Shown here: positions 47,176 to 55,431 of the stretch, in pieces
Position numbering within the stretch: position 1 is the stretch's first letter
How the letters are laid out: the number at the start of each line of letters is the position of its first letter
The notes under the pieces: model-generated
Seen by the model: the letters and a program-made list of their open reading frames with translations, nothing else
Database searches by the model: none
Told to the model about the DNA's origin: nothing
From: Williamsia muralis
GTDB taxonomy: Bacteria; Actinomycetota; Actinomycetes; Mycobacteriales; Mycobacteriaceae
Direction: 5' to 3'
DNA: 64,000 nucleotides
Assembly (NCBI RefSeq): GCF_002735905.1
Contig: NZ_PEBD01000004.1
Span: 1,054,001 to 1,118,000, forward strand
Translations under genes and position numbers: made by a program

Positions 47176-47480
47176 TGCGTCGGCCGCTGGGTGCTGTCAC
47201 GGGCGGCGGCGAGACCGGCGAGTAGTGCGTCGACCTTCTCGCGATTGGTCACCGGTGTCATCAACCCTACAAAGGGAGGGCGGTCGAACGTCAACGTGAC
47301 CTGAATGAGCTGTTCTCGGTCTCCGCCGAACAGCTTCTTGCGGCGATCGATTTCTTTCACCTCTGCGGAGACGAACGACGCCGCGGGAAGCCTGGTCTTG
47401 GACGTGCCTCCGCGGAGTTTCTCGAACCATTCGCCGTCGAGCACAACGGTTTCGTTGGACAGGCCATGAATCTCGATCAT
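47172..47480 (-). CDS. Small conserved-looking protein co-translated with the carotenoid oxygenase
   Basis: 102-residue beta-rich soluble protein beginning M-I-E-I-H-G-L-S-N-E-T-V-V-L-D-G-E-W. I do not recognise the family with certainty; the strand pattern followed by a C-terminal helix resembles small DUF4429/PH-like domains. ATG 47480 has GGAAGG seven bases upstream, and the stop overlaps the oxygenase ATG. A role linked to the oxygenase is inferred from this coupling only. Confidence 0.7.
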   Translation of the reverse strand: MIEIHGLSNETVVLDGEWFEKLRGGTSKTRLPAASFVSAEVKEIDRRKKLFGGDREQLIQVTLTFDRPPFVGLMTPVTNREKVDALLAGLAAARDSTQRPTQ

Positions 47481-47609
47481 CGGTCGCCTTCCTGCAGCCC
47501 GGTCGATGGACGCAGAACCGATGAATGAACACCAAGACGGCCGCGCCGCGTGAATTGTAATACGCGGGCACGGCCGTTCGGGGGTTATCGATTGAGCAAC
47601 GGACACACT

Positions 47610-48032
47610 TCAGTCGTCGGTGACAACCAGCTTCACGTCGATGTTTCCGCGGGTGGCGTTGGAGTAGGGGCACACTTCGTGAGCCTTCTCGGTCAGTTTC
47701 TGTGCGGTGTCGTGGTCGACGTTCGGCAGGGTCACCTCTAGTTCGACGGCGAGCCCGAAGCCGCCGTTGTCGAGGCTGCCGATGGAGACCCGTGCGCCCA
47801 CGGCCGAGTCGGACACATCCGCCTTCTCCTGGCCGGCCACCAACCGCAGGGCGGAGTGGAAGCATGCGGCGTATCCGGCTGCGAAGAGCTGCTCGGGGTT
47901 GGTGCCGACGCCGTTGCCACCCATTTCCTTGGGGATCGAGAGTTCGAGGTCCACTTTGCCGTCCGAGGTGCGGGCGCGGCCGTCGCGACCTTCTCCGGTG
48001 GCGAGTGCCTCTGCGGTGTAAATAGCTTTCAT
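47610..48032 (-). CDS. ohr: Organic hydroperoxide resistance protein Ohr (OsmC family)
   Basis: 140-residue thiol peroxidase that reduces organic and lipid hydroperoxides. Catalytic Cys 57 in Y-A-A-C-F-H-S-A-L and resolving Cys 121 in H-E-V-C-P-Y-S-N are present, with the typical G-T-N-P-E-Q-L-F-A-A-G-Y. The end A-T-R-G-N-I-D-V matches Ohr rather than OsmC. ATG 48032 overlaps the ohrR stop (TGATG) and has AAAGG seven bases upstream. In an operon with its redox regulator. Confidence 0.94.
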   Translation of the reverse strand: MKAIYTAEALATGEGRDGRARTSDGKVDLELSIPKEMGGNGVGTNPEQLFAAGYAACFHSALRLVAGQEKADVSDSAVGARVSIGSLDNGGFGLAVELEVTLPNVDHDTAQKLTEKAHEVCPYSNATRGNIDVKLVVTDD

Positions 48033-48508
48033 CACAATGCCTTTCGTTGTCGGTTCTTCTCATTGCCGGCTCGAGCGGCGCCGGCCTGTCGTAACGCGGC
48101 GGTCAGCAACTGTGCCGCGTCACGCAAGTTCGTCAGTTCGAGCTCTGTCAGATCGGTTGCCGCGAAGAGATTTTCAGGTATGCACTCTGCGCGGCGTTCG
48201 AGGTCGCGGCCCTTGTCGGTCAACGTGATCTCGACCGATCGCTCATCGGCGGGTGTCCGTTGACGCACCAGGAGGCCGGCGGACTCGAGGCGTTTGAGCA
48301 ACGGGGACAGGGTTCCCGAATCCAGCTGAAGCCGTTCACCGAGCCGTCGGACCGTGATGGGTTCGTCCTCCCACAGAACCAGGAGAACCAGGTATTGCGG
48401 ATAGGTCAGACCGAGTTCGTCGAGAATCGGCCGATAGGCGGCCGTTGTTGCCCGCGACGCCGAATACAGCGCGAAGCAGAGTTGCTGATCTAGCCGAAGT
48501 GCGGACAT
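48032..48508 (-). CDS. ohrR: MarR family organic peroxide sensor OhrR
   Basis: 158-residue winged-helix repressor. The peroxide-sensing Cys 11 (Q-L-C-F-A-L-Y-S) is present, with Y-P-Q-Y-L-V-L-L-V-L-W-E-D and the recognition helix L-D-S-G-T-L-S-P-L-L-K-R-L. Oxidation of the cysteine should release the operator and induce ohr. ATG 48508 is chosen over an upstream start at 48526 because family members begin close to the sensing cysteine. An inverted repeat lies 16 bases upstream. Confidence 0.92.
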   Translation of the reverse strand: MSALRLDQQLCFALYSASRATTAAYRPILDELGLTYPQYLVLLVLWEDEPITVRRLGERLQLDSGTLSPLLKRLESAGLLVRQRTPADERSVEITLTDKGRDLERRAECIPENLFAATDLTELELTNLRDAAQLLTAALRQAGAARAGNEKNRQRKAL

Positions 48509-48523
48509 GCCGAAATGGTAGAC

Positions 48524-48538
48524 CACAATTCAGTTGTA
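48524..48538 (-). promoter_or_regulatory. OhrR operator-like inverted repeat
   Basis: The minus-strand sequence TACAACTGAATTGTG is nearly symmetric and resembles the TACAATT/AATTGTA sites of OhrR proteins. A second repeat, GTTGT-N2-ACAAC, lies next to it (48533-48544). Placed directly before ohrR-ohr, it fits autoregulation. Confidence 0.65.
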
Positions 48539-48553
48539 CACAACCAAATAACG

Positions 48554-49072
48554 TCAGGAAGTGGTCGAAGCCCGGTCGAACAGTCCGGCGATATACGCGG
48601 CCTGCCCGGCGTGCTGCAGGTCATCTGAGATGACGCTGATGAGACGCACCGCGAGCGTGACCGGCGGATCCCAGTGATCGTCCACGATCCGGTCGAGATC
48701 GTCGGAGCCGATGGTCTGCAGATACGACAGCGTGCTCGCATGCACTGCATCGTGATATCCCAGAAGGTCTTGTGAGCTCGCGGCGACCTGCCCGACCTCG
48801 TCTGATGTCTGTCCGTAACCGATGGCGCCGGTGTCAAAGGGCAGTGCGAACCGCGCCTCCCACCCGTCGCCGGTCCACACCTGTTCGGTCCCGGCAACTT
48901 CGGCGACGTGGTCGTCCTGCACCCGGGTCAGGTGCCAGATCAACCAGGCGATCGAGTTCGCCTCCGGATCGGGCCGATAGGTGAGGGCTGACTCCGGCAG
49001 ATCCTGGAGGGTCTCGTGGACAATCTCCTTGATCCGGTTGAACGCGTCGGTCAGGAGTGCAGATTCGTTCAC
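48554..49072 (-). CDS. DinB-fold protein (DUF664/mycothiol transferase-like)
   Basis: 172-residue four-helix protein with L-I-W-H-L-T-R-V-Q-D-D-H (first metal-ligand His region) and D-D-L-Q-H-A-G-Q-A-A-Y near the end. This is typical of DinB/DUF664 proteins, which in mycothiol-producing bacteria act as thiol S-transferases or maleylpyruvate isomerase-like enzymes. GTG 49072 has GGAAGGAAC upstream. It neighbours ohrR but has its own start signal. Exact reaction unknown. Confidence 0.82.
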   Translation of the reverse strand: MNESALLTDAFNRIKEIVHETLQDLPESALTYRPDPEANSIAWLIWHLTRVQDDHVAEVAGTEQVWTGDGWEARFALPFDTGAIGYGQTSDEVGQVAASSQDLLGYHDAVHASTLSYLQTIGSDDLDRIVDDHWDPPVTLAVRLISVISDDLQHAGQAAYIAGLFDRASTTS

Positions 49073-49197
49073 GGTGTTCCTTCCGTCATGTTCTGATGGG
49101 CGCACTCCACATCTACCCCGCGAAACGTCTTCATGGGCACCCGGTGTGAGCGCGTGACCTCAGAAATGGTGCACATCGGACCAATCGGTGGAACCGT

Positions 49198-50886
49198 GTG
49201 TATGTGAGCAATGAAATACCGACCCTCGTTCTCGGACCCATCCTTCGCTACGTGGACAACACGCGGGCCACCATCTGGGTGGAGACCGATCGCGAGTGCA
49301 CCGTGGAGGTTCGGACTTCGACCGGTCAGAGCGGTGCCGAGAACACGTGGTCCGTCCACGAGCACCACTTCGCCATCGTGCAGTTGGTCGATCTGCCCTC
49401 CGGCACTGTTGTCGACTATTCCGTGACGTTGCGATCATCTGCGGATCCGATGGTCGAGGCCGCGCCCACGGTGGCCGCCGGCGGCACATTGCGGACCGCG
49501 GCCGAGGACGATGCCCTGACGGTTGCGTTCGGCTCGTGCCGGCGCGGCGACACATACGACGAGGACCGGCTCAAGGCGATCGGGGCCGACGGGCTCGCCG
49601 GTCTGGCCGCACGGGTGAAGGACCAAGACGCCGAGCAGTGGCCGCAGTTGCTTCTGCTGCTCGGGGACCAGGTGTACGCCGACGACCCGTCCCCCGAGAT
49701 CAAAGAGCGCCTGCGCGAACGTCGCGAGACCCAAAAGGATCCAGAACTGGGCGAGGAAGTGCTCGAAGAGATCTGCGACTTCGAGGAGTACACCTGGCTG
49801 TATCGGGAGTCGTGGGGCGCCGAGCAGGTCACCGGGTTGATGGCCACCATCCCGAGCTGCATGATCCTGGACGATCACGATCTGCGCGACGACTGGAACT
49901 CGTCGCTCGATTGGCGAAAAGACATCGAGCAGAAGCCGTGGTGGCACCGACGGGTGGTCGGGGCATTCTCGTCCTACTGGATCTACCAGCACCTCGGCAA
50001 TCTCTCCCCGGACGAGCTGCAGAACGACGAGCTGTACCTGGCCGTGCGCGGGGCGGCCACGGCCGAAGAACGTGAAAAGCTGCTGTCCGACTTCTCGCTC
50101 CGCGCCGACAGCGAGCCGACATCGGCGCGTTGGAGTTATGTCCGCGACCTCGGGAACACCCGGATCATCATGATCGATTCGCGCTGCTCACGTGACTTGA
50201 CCCCCGAACGCCGTGCGATGCTCGACGAGGCCGAGTGGAAGTGGTTGCGCGAGCAGGCTCTTGGGACCGATGCACGCCACATCGTCTTCGGGACGTCACT
50301 GCCCTACCTGATGTTGCCTGCGCTCCACCACCTCGAGCAATGGAATGAAGCCGTCGCGCAGGGCGCGTGGGGTAAACGCTGGGGCAAGGTGGGGGAGAAG
50401 CTGCGGCTCGCTCTGGACCTCGAGCACTGGGCCGCCTTCGGCAAGTCGTTCGAAGACATGGTCGGCCTGGTCGAGGAGATCGTCGATCGTCCCAACCCGC
50501 CCGCCAGCGCCTTGTGGTTGTCCGGCGACGTGCACTGTTCCTATGTCGCCGAGGCCGAGCTGACCCGTACCGCGACCGACTCGACCGTGCTCTACCAACT
50601 GACGATGTCGCCGTTCCGGAATCCCCTTGACCTGCCCATTCGCGTGGTGAACCGTCTCGCGATCCGGAAGCCGATGGTCCGGTTCCTGCGATTCCTCGCC
50701 CACCGGGCCGGGCTGGAGGACCATCCGATCACCTGGCAGGCCGAGGCGGGGCCCTGGTTCGACAACGGCGTGATGTCGCTGCGGCTCGAAGGTGACTCCG
50801 CATCTGTGCGGGTCGACCACGCACAGACCGGCCCGGGAGGGTCGCAGAAGCTGGTGCAAACCCACCAGATGCAGCTCACAACCTGA
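49198..50886 (+). CDS. PhoD-like phosphatase / metallophosphoesterase
   Basis: 562-residue protein with an N-terminal fibronectin-like PhoD domain followed by the phosphoesterase domain. Metal ligands are visible in F-G-S-C-R-R-G, L-G-D-Q-V-Y-A-D, D-D-H-D-L-R-D-D-W-N and S-G-D-V-H-C-S-Y. No Tat signal is seen, unlike classical exported PhoD, so a cytoplasmic role on phospho- or phosphodiesters is likely. GTG 49198 and GTG 49204 are both possible starts; no strong Shine-Dalgarno distinguishes them. Confidence 0.86.
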   Translation: MYVSNEIPTLVLGPILRYVDNTRATIWVETDRECTVEVRTSTGQSGAENTWSVHEHHFAIVQLVDLPSGTVVDYSVTLRSSADPMVEAAPTVAAGGTLRTAAEDDALTVAFGSCRRGDTYDEDRLKAIGADGLAGLAARVKDQDAEQWPQLLLLLGDQVYADDPSPEIKERLRERRETQKDPELGEEVLEEICDFEEYTWLYRESWGAEQVTGLMATIPSCMILDDHDLRDDWNSSLDWRKDIEQKPWWHRRVVGAFSSYWIYQHLGNLSPDELQNDELYLAVRGAATAEEREKLLSDFSLRADSEPTSARWSYVRDLGNTRIIMIDSRCSRDLTPERRAMLDEAEWKWLREQALGTDARHIVFGTSLPYLMLPALHHLEQWNEAVAQGAWGKRWGKVGEKLRLALDLEHWAAFGKSFEDMVGLVEEIVDRPNPPASALWLSGDVHCSYVAEAELTRTATDSTVLYQLTMSPFRNPLDLPIRVVNRLAIRKPMVRFLRFLAHRAGLEDHPITWQAEAGPWFDNGVMSLRLEGDSASVRVDHAQTGPGGSQKLVQTHQMQLTT

Positions 50887-50939
50887 CCGGTCGGCCGGAC
50901 GGCGTTGTCGTCCGGCCGACGATCGCTACCCTCGGATAC

Positions 50940-51143
50940 ATGAGCATCAGTAAGAACGACTCAGTGTCATGGAATACCCCGCAAGGCGAGACTGAAGGGA
51001 AAGCCGTCGAGAAGAGAATTAAACCTTTTACTTTTTCAGGTCAGAAATTCAATGCAAGTGATGACGAACCCTATTGGATAGTCGAGTCCGCAAAGAGTGG
51101 TTCGAAGGCCGCGCATAAAGAATCGTCATTGAAGAAGAAGTGA
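50940..51143 (+). CDS. DUF2945 (HVA1/hypervirulence-associated TUDOR domain) small protein, AT-rich
   Basis: 67-residue basic protein matching DUF2945: W-N-T-P-Q-G-E-T-E-G-K-A-V, then a beta-rich middle and D-D-E-P-Y-W-I-V-E-S-A-K-S-G-S-K-A-A-H-K. The function is unknown; the fold is a small TUDOR-like barrel. A hand count gives 92 G+C of 204 bases (about 45%), far below its neighbours, and codons such as TTA, AAA and ATA appear. TACCCT seven bases before ATG 50940 suggests a leaderless start. Confidence 0.82.
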   Translation: MSISKNDSVSWNTPQGETEGKAVEKRIKPFTFSGQKFNASDDEPYWIVESAKSGSKAAHKESSLKKK

Positions 51144-51244
51144 CGTACCCATGTTCGCTCGCGGTCAAACATCCATGAGGGAGTGCCGACGGCGAAACGC
51201 CTTGCCGGAGAGGTCTGCTCGGCTGAGCTCAGCGGCAATGGAGA

Positions 51245-51289
51245 CAAAAAAGTGGGTGACCGGCGAATTCTCGCTGGTCACCCACTCTT
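51245..51289 (-). terminator. Rho-independent terminator after the cold-shock gene
   Basis: Arms GTGGGTGACC (51252-51261) and GGTCACCCAC (51276-51285) are perfect complements with an inner GCGA/TCGC extension. On the minus strand the hairpin is followed by a run of T (A-run at 51246-51251 on plus), the classic form for ending the cspA transcript. The short T-run on the other side may also stop plus-strand transcription. Confidence 0.88.
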
Positions 51290-51305
51290 TGGAAGTCTGG
51301 CGATC

Positions 51306-51509
51306 TCAGATCGCGGTTACTCCGGTGGCCTGCGGGCCTTTAGCGCCCTGGCCGATCTCGAACTCGACTCGCTGATTCTCTTCGAGGGTGCGGAAGCCGC
51401 CGCCCTGGATCTCAGAGTAATGAACGAAGACGTCATCCGAGCCGCCGTCGGGGGCGATGAAGCCGAAGCCTTTTTCGCCGTTGAACCATTTCACAGTTCC
51501 CTGTGCCAT
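51306..51509 (-). CDS. csp: Cold-shock protein (CspA family)
   Basis: 67-residue single OB-fold RNA/DNA chaperone. RNP1 (K-G-F-G-F-I) and RNP2 (V-F-V-H-Y) motifs are intact, starting [13 protein letters not shown] 51509 is preceded by an A/G-rich stretch on the minus strand (GGAAAAAAGAGAGAAG) that can serve as ribosome site. A strong terminator follows directly, so it is a single-gene unit. Confidence 0.95.
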   Translation of the reverse strand: MAQGTVKWFNGEKGFGFIAPDGGSDDVFVHYSEIQGGGFRTLEENQRVEFEIGQGAKGPQATGVTAI

Positions 51510-51665
51510 ATTAAAGTACTTCTCTCTTTTTTCCTGCAGAACGCATGAACACGCCCCTGCACATAGTGTTGCACGGATTGGGCGAAAGCGATAGCGCAGG
51601 GGCGAAAAATGTTCGCGCGTCGTCGCTGGAGCACCGCGCGGGGCTGATGAACACGGTATTCGTGC

Positions 51666-51869
51666 CTATTGGCCGCGGCCGGTCTCGCTCTGCAGCTTGT
51701 CGATCATCTCCGAGGCCTGGGCCTTGTTCAGGTCGCCCGGGACCTCTTCGCCGGCTTCCTGGGCCAGGGTTTCGAGGTAGCTCTGTTGCGGTCCGGTGGC
51801 CGGCTCATCGCCGGTGACCCAGTCGGAGGGGTCCTTTTCGGGATTCTGCTGGATGTTTGATTCGCTCAT
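51666..51869 (-). CDS. DUF3072 family small protein
   Basis: 67-residue acidic protein with the DUF3072 pattern D-P-S-D-W-V-T-G-D-E-P-A-T-G-P-Q-Q-S-Y-L then L-A-Q-E-A-G-E-E-V-P and A-S-E-M-I-D-K-L-Q. The family is small, actinobacterial and of unknown function. ATG 51869 is chosen since the longer frame upstream is out of context and runs through the next gene in another frame. Confidence 0.85.
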   Translation of the reverse strand: MSESNIQQNPEKDPSDWVTGDEPATGPQQSYLETLAQEAGEEVPGDLNKAQASEMIDKLQSETGRGQ

Positions 51870-51946
51870 GTGTTCGACGGTACCTGTCGACCGCGGATCG
51901 GGCCACCGACGATTCGAGATCGGGCGCGGTGAATCGCAGTGGTCGG

Positions 51947-52426
51947 TCAGTGGTTGGGCAACACACAGACCGTGTCGATGCCGAGCACGCGGTTGAGGCG
52001 ACCGAAGGCGAGCCATGAGCCGAGACACATGCTCAGCTCGACTATCTCGGCCTGGCTGTAGGCGGCGGTCATCCTCTTCCAGAAGTCGTCGTCGAGTCCG
52101 TGGTGGTCGAGGGCGTATCGCTCGGCATACTCCGCGGCCAGCTGCGTACGGGTATCGAACGCGTCGGTGGTGCGCCACTCGGTCACTGCCTGGTCGAACG
52201 AGTCCTCGACCTTCGTCCCGTCCCGTTCGGTGCGCCAGTCCTGGCAGAACGCACATCCGTTGATCTGCGCAATCCGTAGTCGGGCGGCTTCGAACTCGCG
52301 GAGTCCCAGGGTGCTGTCGGAGTACACCTTCATCGCAAAGGTGGACGCTGCGACTCCGATGCCGGGCACCATCTCACCCCATACGTAGGTGATCGGGTCT
52401 TTGTCCGGGGGTACGTCGATGATCAT
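51947..52426 (-). CDS. Carboxymuconolactone decarboxylase/AhpD-family protein
   Basis: 159-residue helical protein with a redox C-x-x-C in I-N-G-C-A-F-C-Q-D-W (Cys 58, Cys 61), the hallmark of AhpD-like alkylhydroperoxidases. R-L-R-I-A-Q before it and L-A-A-E-Y-A-E-R-Y after are typical. It is probably a thiol peroxidase-type protein rather than a true decarboxylase. ATG 52426 starts it; a 340-base non-coding gap lies upstream. Confidence 0.85.
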   Translation of the reverse strand: MIIDVPPDKDPITYVWGEMVPGIGVAASTFAMKVYSDSTLGLREFEAARLRIAQINGCAFCQDWRTERDGTKVEDSFDQAVTEWRTTDAFDTRTQLAAEYAERYALDHHGLDDDFWKRMTAAYSQAEIVELSMCLGSWLAFGRLNRVLGIDTVCVLPNH

Positions 52427-52766
52427 GACGGCGCCGTCCTTGCGGTTCGTGTCGACCGCGGCGTCTACCGCGTCGTCCGCAGTCCAGAATAAGGAACACG
52501 TTTCAGTTTCCGGCCCGATCGACGCAGCCGGTGTGCTGAAGGTGTTTCACTCATCGTGATTTGAAGGCTTGCTCCGCCGCACCGGGTGGCCGCCACGTGC
52601 AGGTTTGCCGCAGCGGCAGGGGACGCTGTGAGCCCTTTTTCCGAGAAGCGATGTTTGGCGCGGTCGTGGTCGGACAACATAATGACGAACACGTCGCGGC
52701 GGCTCCACGCCGAGACGGCGGCGATGTCGCTTGTTGGCCGAACGACCGAGGGAAGCGGGGCATCGC
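52427..52766. other. 340-base gap without a gene; leader/promoter region of the osmoprotectant transporter
   Basis: Open frames here are short and lack family resemblance. Two adjacent small inverted repeats are visible: GTGGC-C-GCCAC (52586-52596) and TGCCGC-A-GCGGCA (52606-52618). They could be RNA hairpins in the leader of the ABC transporter mRNA or operator sites. I could not match the region to a known riboswitch class. Confidence 0.5.
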
Positions 52767-53414
52767 TTGGACGCGTTGTGGGACTACATCACGTCGCACC
52801 AATCGCAGTTGGTCTTCGACTCGTATCAACACGTCAGTGCGGTCATGCAGAGCGTTGTCATTGCGACGGTCATCGGCGTGGTGATCGGATTGCTCACCTA
52901 CCGCAACGACATCGCTTCCAACCTCGCCACGTCCATCTCCAGCGCCGTGTTGACCGTGCCCTCGTTCGCGCTGTTGGGCCTGCTCATCCCGCTGGTCGGG
53001 CTGGGTGTCATCCCGAGTATCACCGCGCTGGTGCTGTATTCGCTGCTGCCCATCATCCGCAACACCATCGTCGGCATGAACAACATCGAGCCTGCGCTCA
53101 TCGATGCGGCACGGGGCATTGGTATGGGTCGGCTGATCACCCTCGTACGGGTTGAACTCCCGTTGGTCTGGCCGGCGATCCTCGCGGGTATGCGGCTGAG
53201 CACGCAGATGGCGATGGGTGTCCTGGCGATCGCGGCGTATGTGAAGGGACCGGGGCTGGGGAACCTGATCTTCGCAGGCCTCGCCCGAGTCGGTAGCCCG
53301 ACCGCGGTTCCGATGGCGCTGAGCGGCACCTTGCTGATCGTCATACTCGCCCTCGTTCTCGACGCTCTCTACGTACTCCTCGGACGACTCACAACGTCGA
53401 AAGGCATCCGGTGA
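52767..53414 (+). CDS. Osmoprotectant ABC transporter permease (OpuCB/ProW-like)
   Basis: 215-residue inner-membrane permease with about five to six helices. The BPD permease coupling motif is N-N-I-E-P-A-L-I-D-A-A-R-G-I-G-M (EAA loop). It transports glycine betaine, choline or similar compatible solutes with the next three gene products. TTG 52767 is the preferred start, giving the usual M-D-A-L-W-D-Y-I-T opening; the longer in-frame extension upstream is not family-like. The stop overlaps the ATPase gene (GTGA). Confidence 0.87.
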   Translation: MDALWDYITSHQSQLVFDSYQHVSAVMQSVVIATVIGVVIGLLTYRNDIASNLATSISSAVLTVPSFALLGLLIPLVGLGVIPSITALVLYSLLPIIRNTIVGMNNIEPALIDAARGIGMGRLITLVRVELPLVWPAILAGMRLSTQMAMGVLAIAAYVKGPGLGNLIFAGLARVGSPTAVPMALSGTLLIVILALVLDALYVLLGRLTTSKGIR

Positions 53415-54664
53415 CAGAACATCCAGCGGCCGCACCACAGTCCGCCACGGCTTCCAAGGCCCTGCGTACCGAGAACCCGACCGGCGTGCAGATCACGCTC
53501 GACCATGTCTCCAAGACCTACCCGGGATCCAAGACACCTGCGGTGGACGATGTGTCGCTGCACATCCCGGCCGGTGACGTCGTGGTGTTCGTGGGCCCGT
53601 CGGGATGCGGCAAGACCACCACGATGCGGATGATCAACCGGCTCAGTGAGCCCACGTCGGGGAAGATCACGATCGGCGACAAGGATGCGTTGTCGATCAA
53701 GCCCACCGAGTTACGACGTTCGATCGGCTACTCGATCCAGCAGGCCGGCCTCTTCCCGCACATGACGATCCGGCAGAACATCGGGCTCGTTCCAGGACTG
53801 CTCAAGTGGGACAAGAAGCGCATCGCCGATCGTGTCGACGAGTTGCTCGACCTGGTCGGACTCGATCCGGCCCAGTACGCGAGCCGGTACCCGCGGCAAT
53901 TGTCCGGCGGCCAGCAGCAGCGGGTCGGCGTCGCGCGGGCGCTCGCGGCAGACCCGCCCGTCCTCCTCATGGACGAGCCCTTCGGCGCAGTCGACCCGAT
54001 CACCCGCAGTTCGCTGCAGGACGAACTGCTGCGTCTGCAAAGCGAATTGGGTAAGACGATCGTCTTCGTGACCCACGACTTCAGCGAGGCGGTCAAACTG
54101 GGCGACCGCATCGCGGTGCTCGGTCAGCAGTCGAAGATCCTGCAGTACGACACCCCGCAGGCGATCTTGGCCAATCCCGCCGACGACACGGTCGCCGGTT
54201 TTGTGGGAACCGGGGCTTCGTTGCGGCAGCTTGGCCTTGTCCGGGTCAAGGACATCGACCTCGAGACCCGGCCGACCGCGCGCGTCGGGGAAGCCGTCGA
54301 CACGCTGCGATCCGAACTCGCAGCGAGTGAACATGATTGGGCTGTCATTCTCGACAGCCGCGAGCGGCCGGTGAGCTGGGTGCGACAGAACCGTCTCCAG
54401 CAGGCCCGCACCGTCGAAGAGTTCGCCGAACCGCTCAACGAGTGGATCAGCGTCCAGGCCACCTTGCAGGACGCACTCGAGGCGATGCTCGCCGAGGATC
54501 ACGCCTCGGCGGTGGTCACCGGAGCAGGCAATCGATACCAGGGGGTGGTGACCCTCGAAACGCTCATCACGACCATCACCAACCTCCGCAAGTCGCCGGC
54601 TGATGGCGCGCACACCGATTCGGATGCCCCAGGCGCCGCGGGCTCGTCGGACGCCGCGCGATGA
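53411..54664 (+). CDS. proV: Osmoprotectant ABC transporter ATP-binding protein (OpuCA/ProV-like)
   Basis: 417-residue ATPase. Walker A is G-P-S-G-C-G-K-T-T-T, the signature L-S-G-G-Q-Q-Q-R-V, and Walker B L-L-M-D-E-P-F-G-A-V-D-P-I-T-R. A C-terminal pair of CBS-like domains (from about residue 270) is typical for ionic-strength-sensing ProV/OpuA ATPases. GTG 53411 overlaps the permease stop, and the next permease overlaps its own stop (ATGA). N-terminal extension of about 25 residues is low complexity. Confidence 0.92.
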   Translation: MTEHPAAAPQSATASKALRTENPTGVQITLDHVSKTYPGSKTPAVDDVSLHIPAGDVVVFVGPSGCGKTTTMRMINRLSEPTSGKITIGDKDALSIKPTELRRSIGYSIQQAGLFPHMTIRQNIGLVPGLLKWDKKRIADRVDELLDLVGLDPAQYASRYPRQLSGGQQQRVGVARALAADPPVLLMDEPFGAVDPITRSSLQDELLRLQSELGKTIVFVTHDFSEAVKLGDRIAVLGQQSKILQYDTPQAILANPADDTVAGFVGTGASLRQLGLVRVKDIDLETRPTARVGEAVDTLRSELAASEHDWAVILDSRERPVSWVRQNRLQQARTVEEFAEPLNEWISVQATLQDALEAMLAEDHASAVVTGAGNRYQGVVTLETLITTITNLRKSPADGAHTDSDAPGAAGSSDAAR

Positions 54665-55431
54665 CCACTGCCGTCGAGGCGCCGGCGCCCTCCATCAGCG
54701 TGGCGGACAAGCTCCGCCTGATCATCCAACCCATCCTTGTGGTCATCGTCGCGGCCGCCGTCATCTTCTGGGCGTTCAGCCGTGACCTGACGGCCACGCA
54801 GAAGGTGAACATCAGCGCAGGCAACGTGGCGACACTGGTGTGGCAGCACCTGCTGATCACCATCACCGTGACGCTCATCGTGGTCCTGGTGGGAGTTCCG
54901 CTCGGGATCGTGGTCACCCGCGGGCGGGCGCGGCTATTACGTCCGCCGTTCATCGGTGTGGCGAACATCGGGCAGGCGGCTCCGGCAGTCGGTCTGCTTG
55001 TGCTGCTCTTCCTGTGGACAGGTGAGACGGGCTTCTGGATCGGGGTACTGCCGATCGCGGTGTACTCGTTGCTCCCGGTGTTCAGCAGCACGATCCTCGG
55101 CATCGACCAGGTGAACAAGTCGCTCATCGACGCGGGTCAGGGGCAGGGTATGTCCCCGTCGTCGATCCTCTTCCGGGTGGAACTGCCGCTGGCGGTGCCG
55201 TACATCCTCGCAGGGCTGCGGACGTCACTGGTGCTGGCCGTCGGAACCGCGACACTCTGTTTCCTCGTCAATGCCGGTGGGCTCGGAGTGCTGATCGACA
55301 CCGGATACAAACTCCGCGACAACGTCACCCTGATCCTCGGCAGTGTCCTTGCGGTCTGTCTGGCGCTCCTCGTGGACTGGCTCGGCGCCTTGGCCGAGCA
55401 CTACCTCGGACCGAAAGGGGTGCGCGGATGA
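54661..55431 (+). CDS. Osmoprotectant ABC transporter permease (OpuCD/ProZ-like)
   Basis: 256-residue permease with an extra N-terminal helix (residues about 22-42) before the BPD domain. The EAA loop is N-K-S-L-I-D-A-G-Q-G-Q-G-M-S. It forms a heteromeric channel with the first permease. ATG 54661 overlaps the ATPase stop, and the lipoprotein gene overlaps its own stop (ATGA), so the four genes are coupled. Confidence 0.88.
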   Translation: MTTAVEAPAPSISVADKLRLIIQPILVVIVAAAVIFWAFSRDLTATQKVNISAGNVATLVWQHLLITITVTLIVVLVGVPLGIVVTRGRARLLRPPFIGVANIGQAAPAVGLLVLLFLWTGETGFWIGVLPIAVYSLLPVFSSTILGIDQVNKSLIDAGQGQGMSPSSILFRVELPLAVPYILAGLRTSLVLAVGTATLCFLVNAGGLGVLIDTGYKLRDNVTLILGSVLAVCLALLVDWLGALAEHYLGPKGVRG

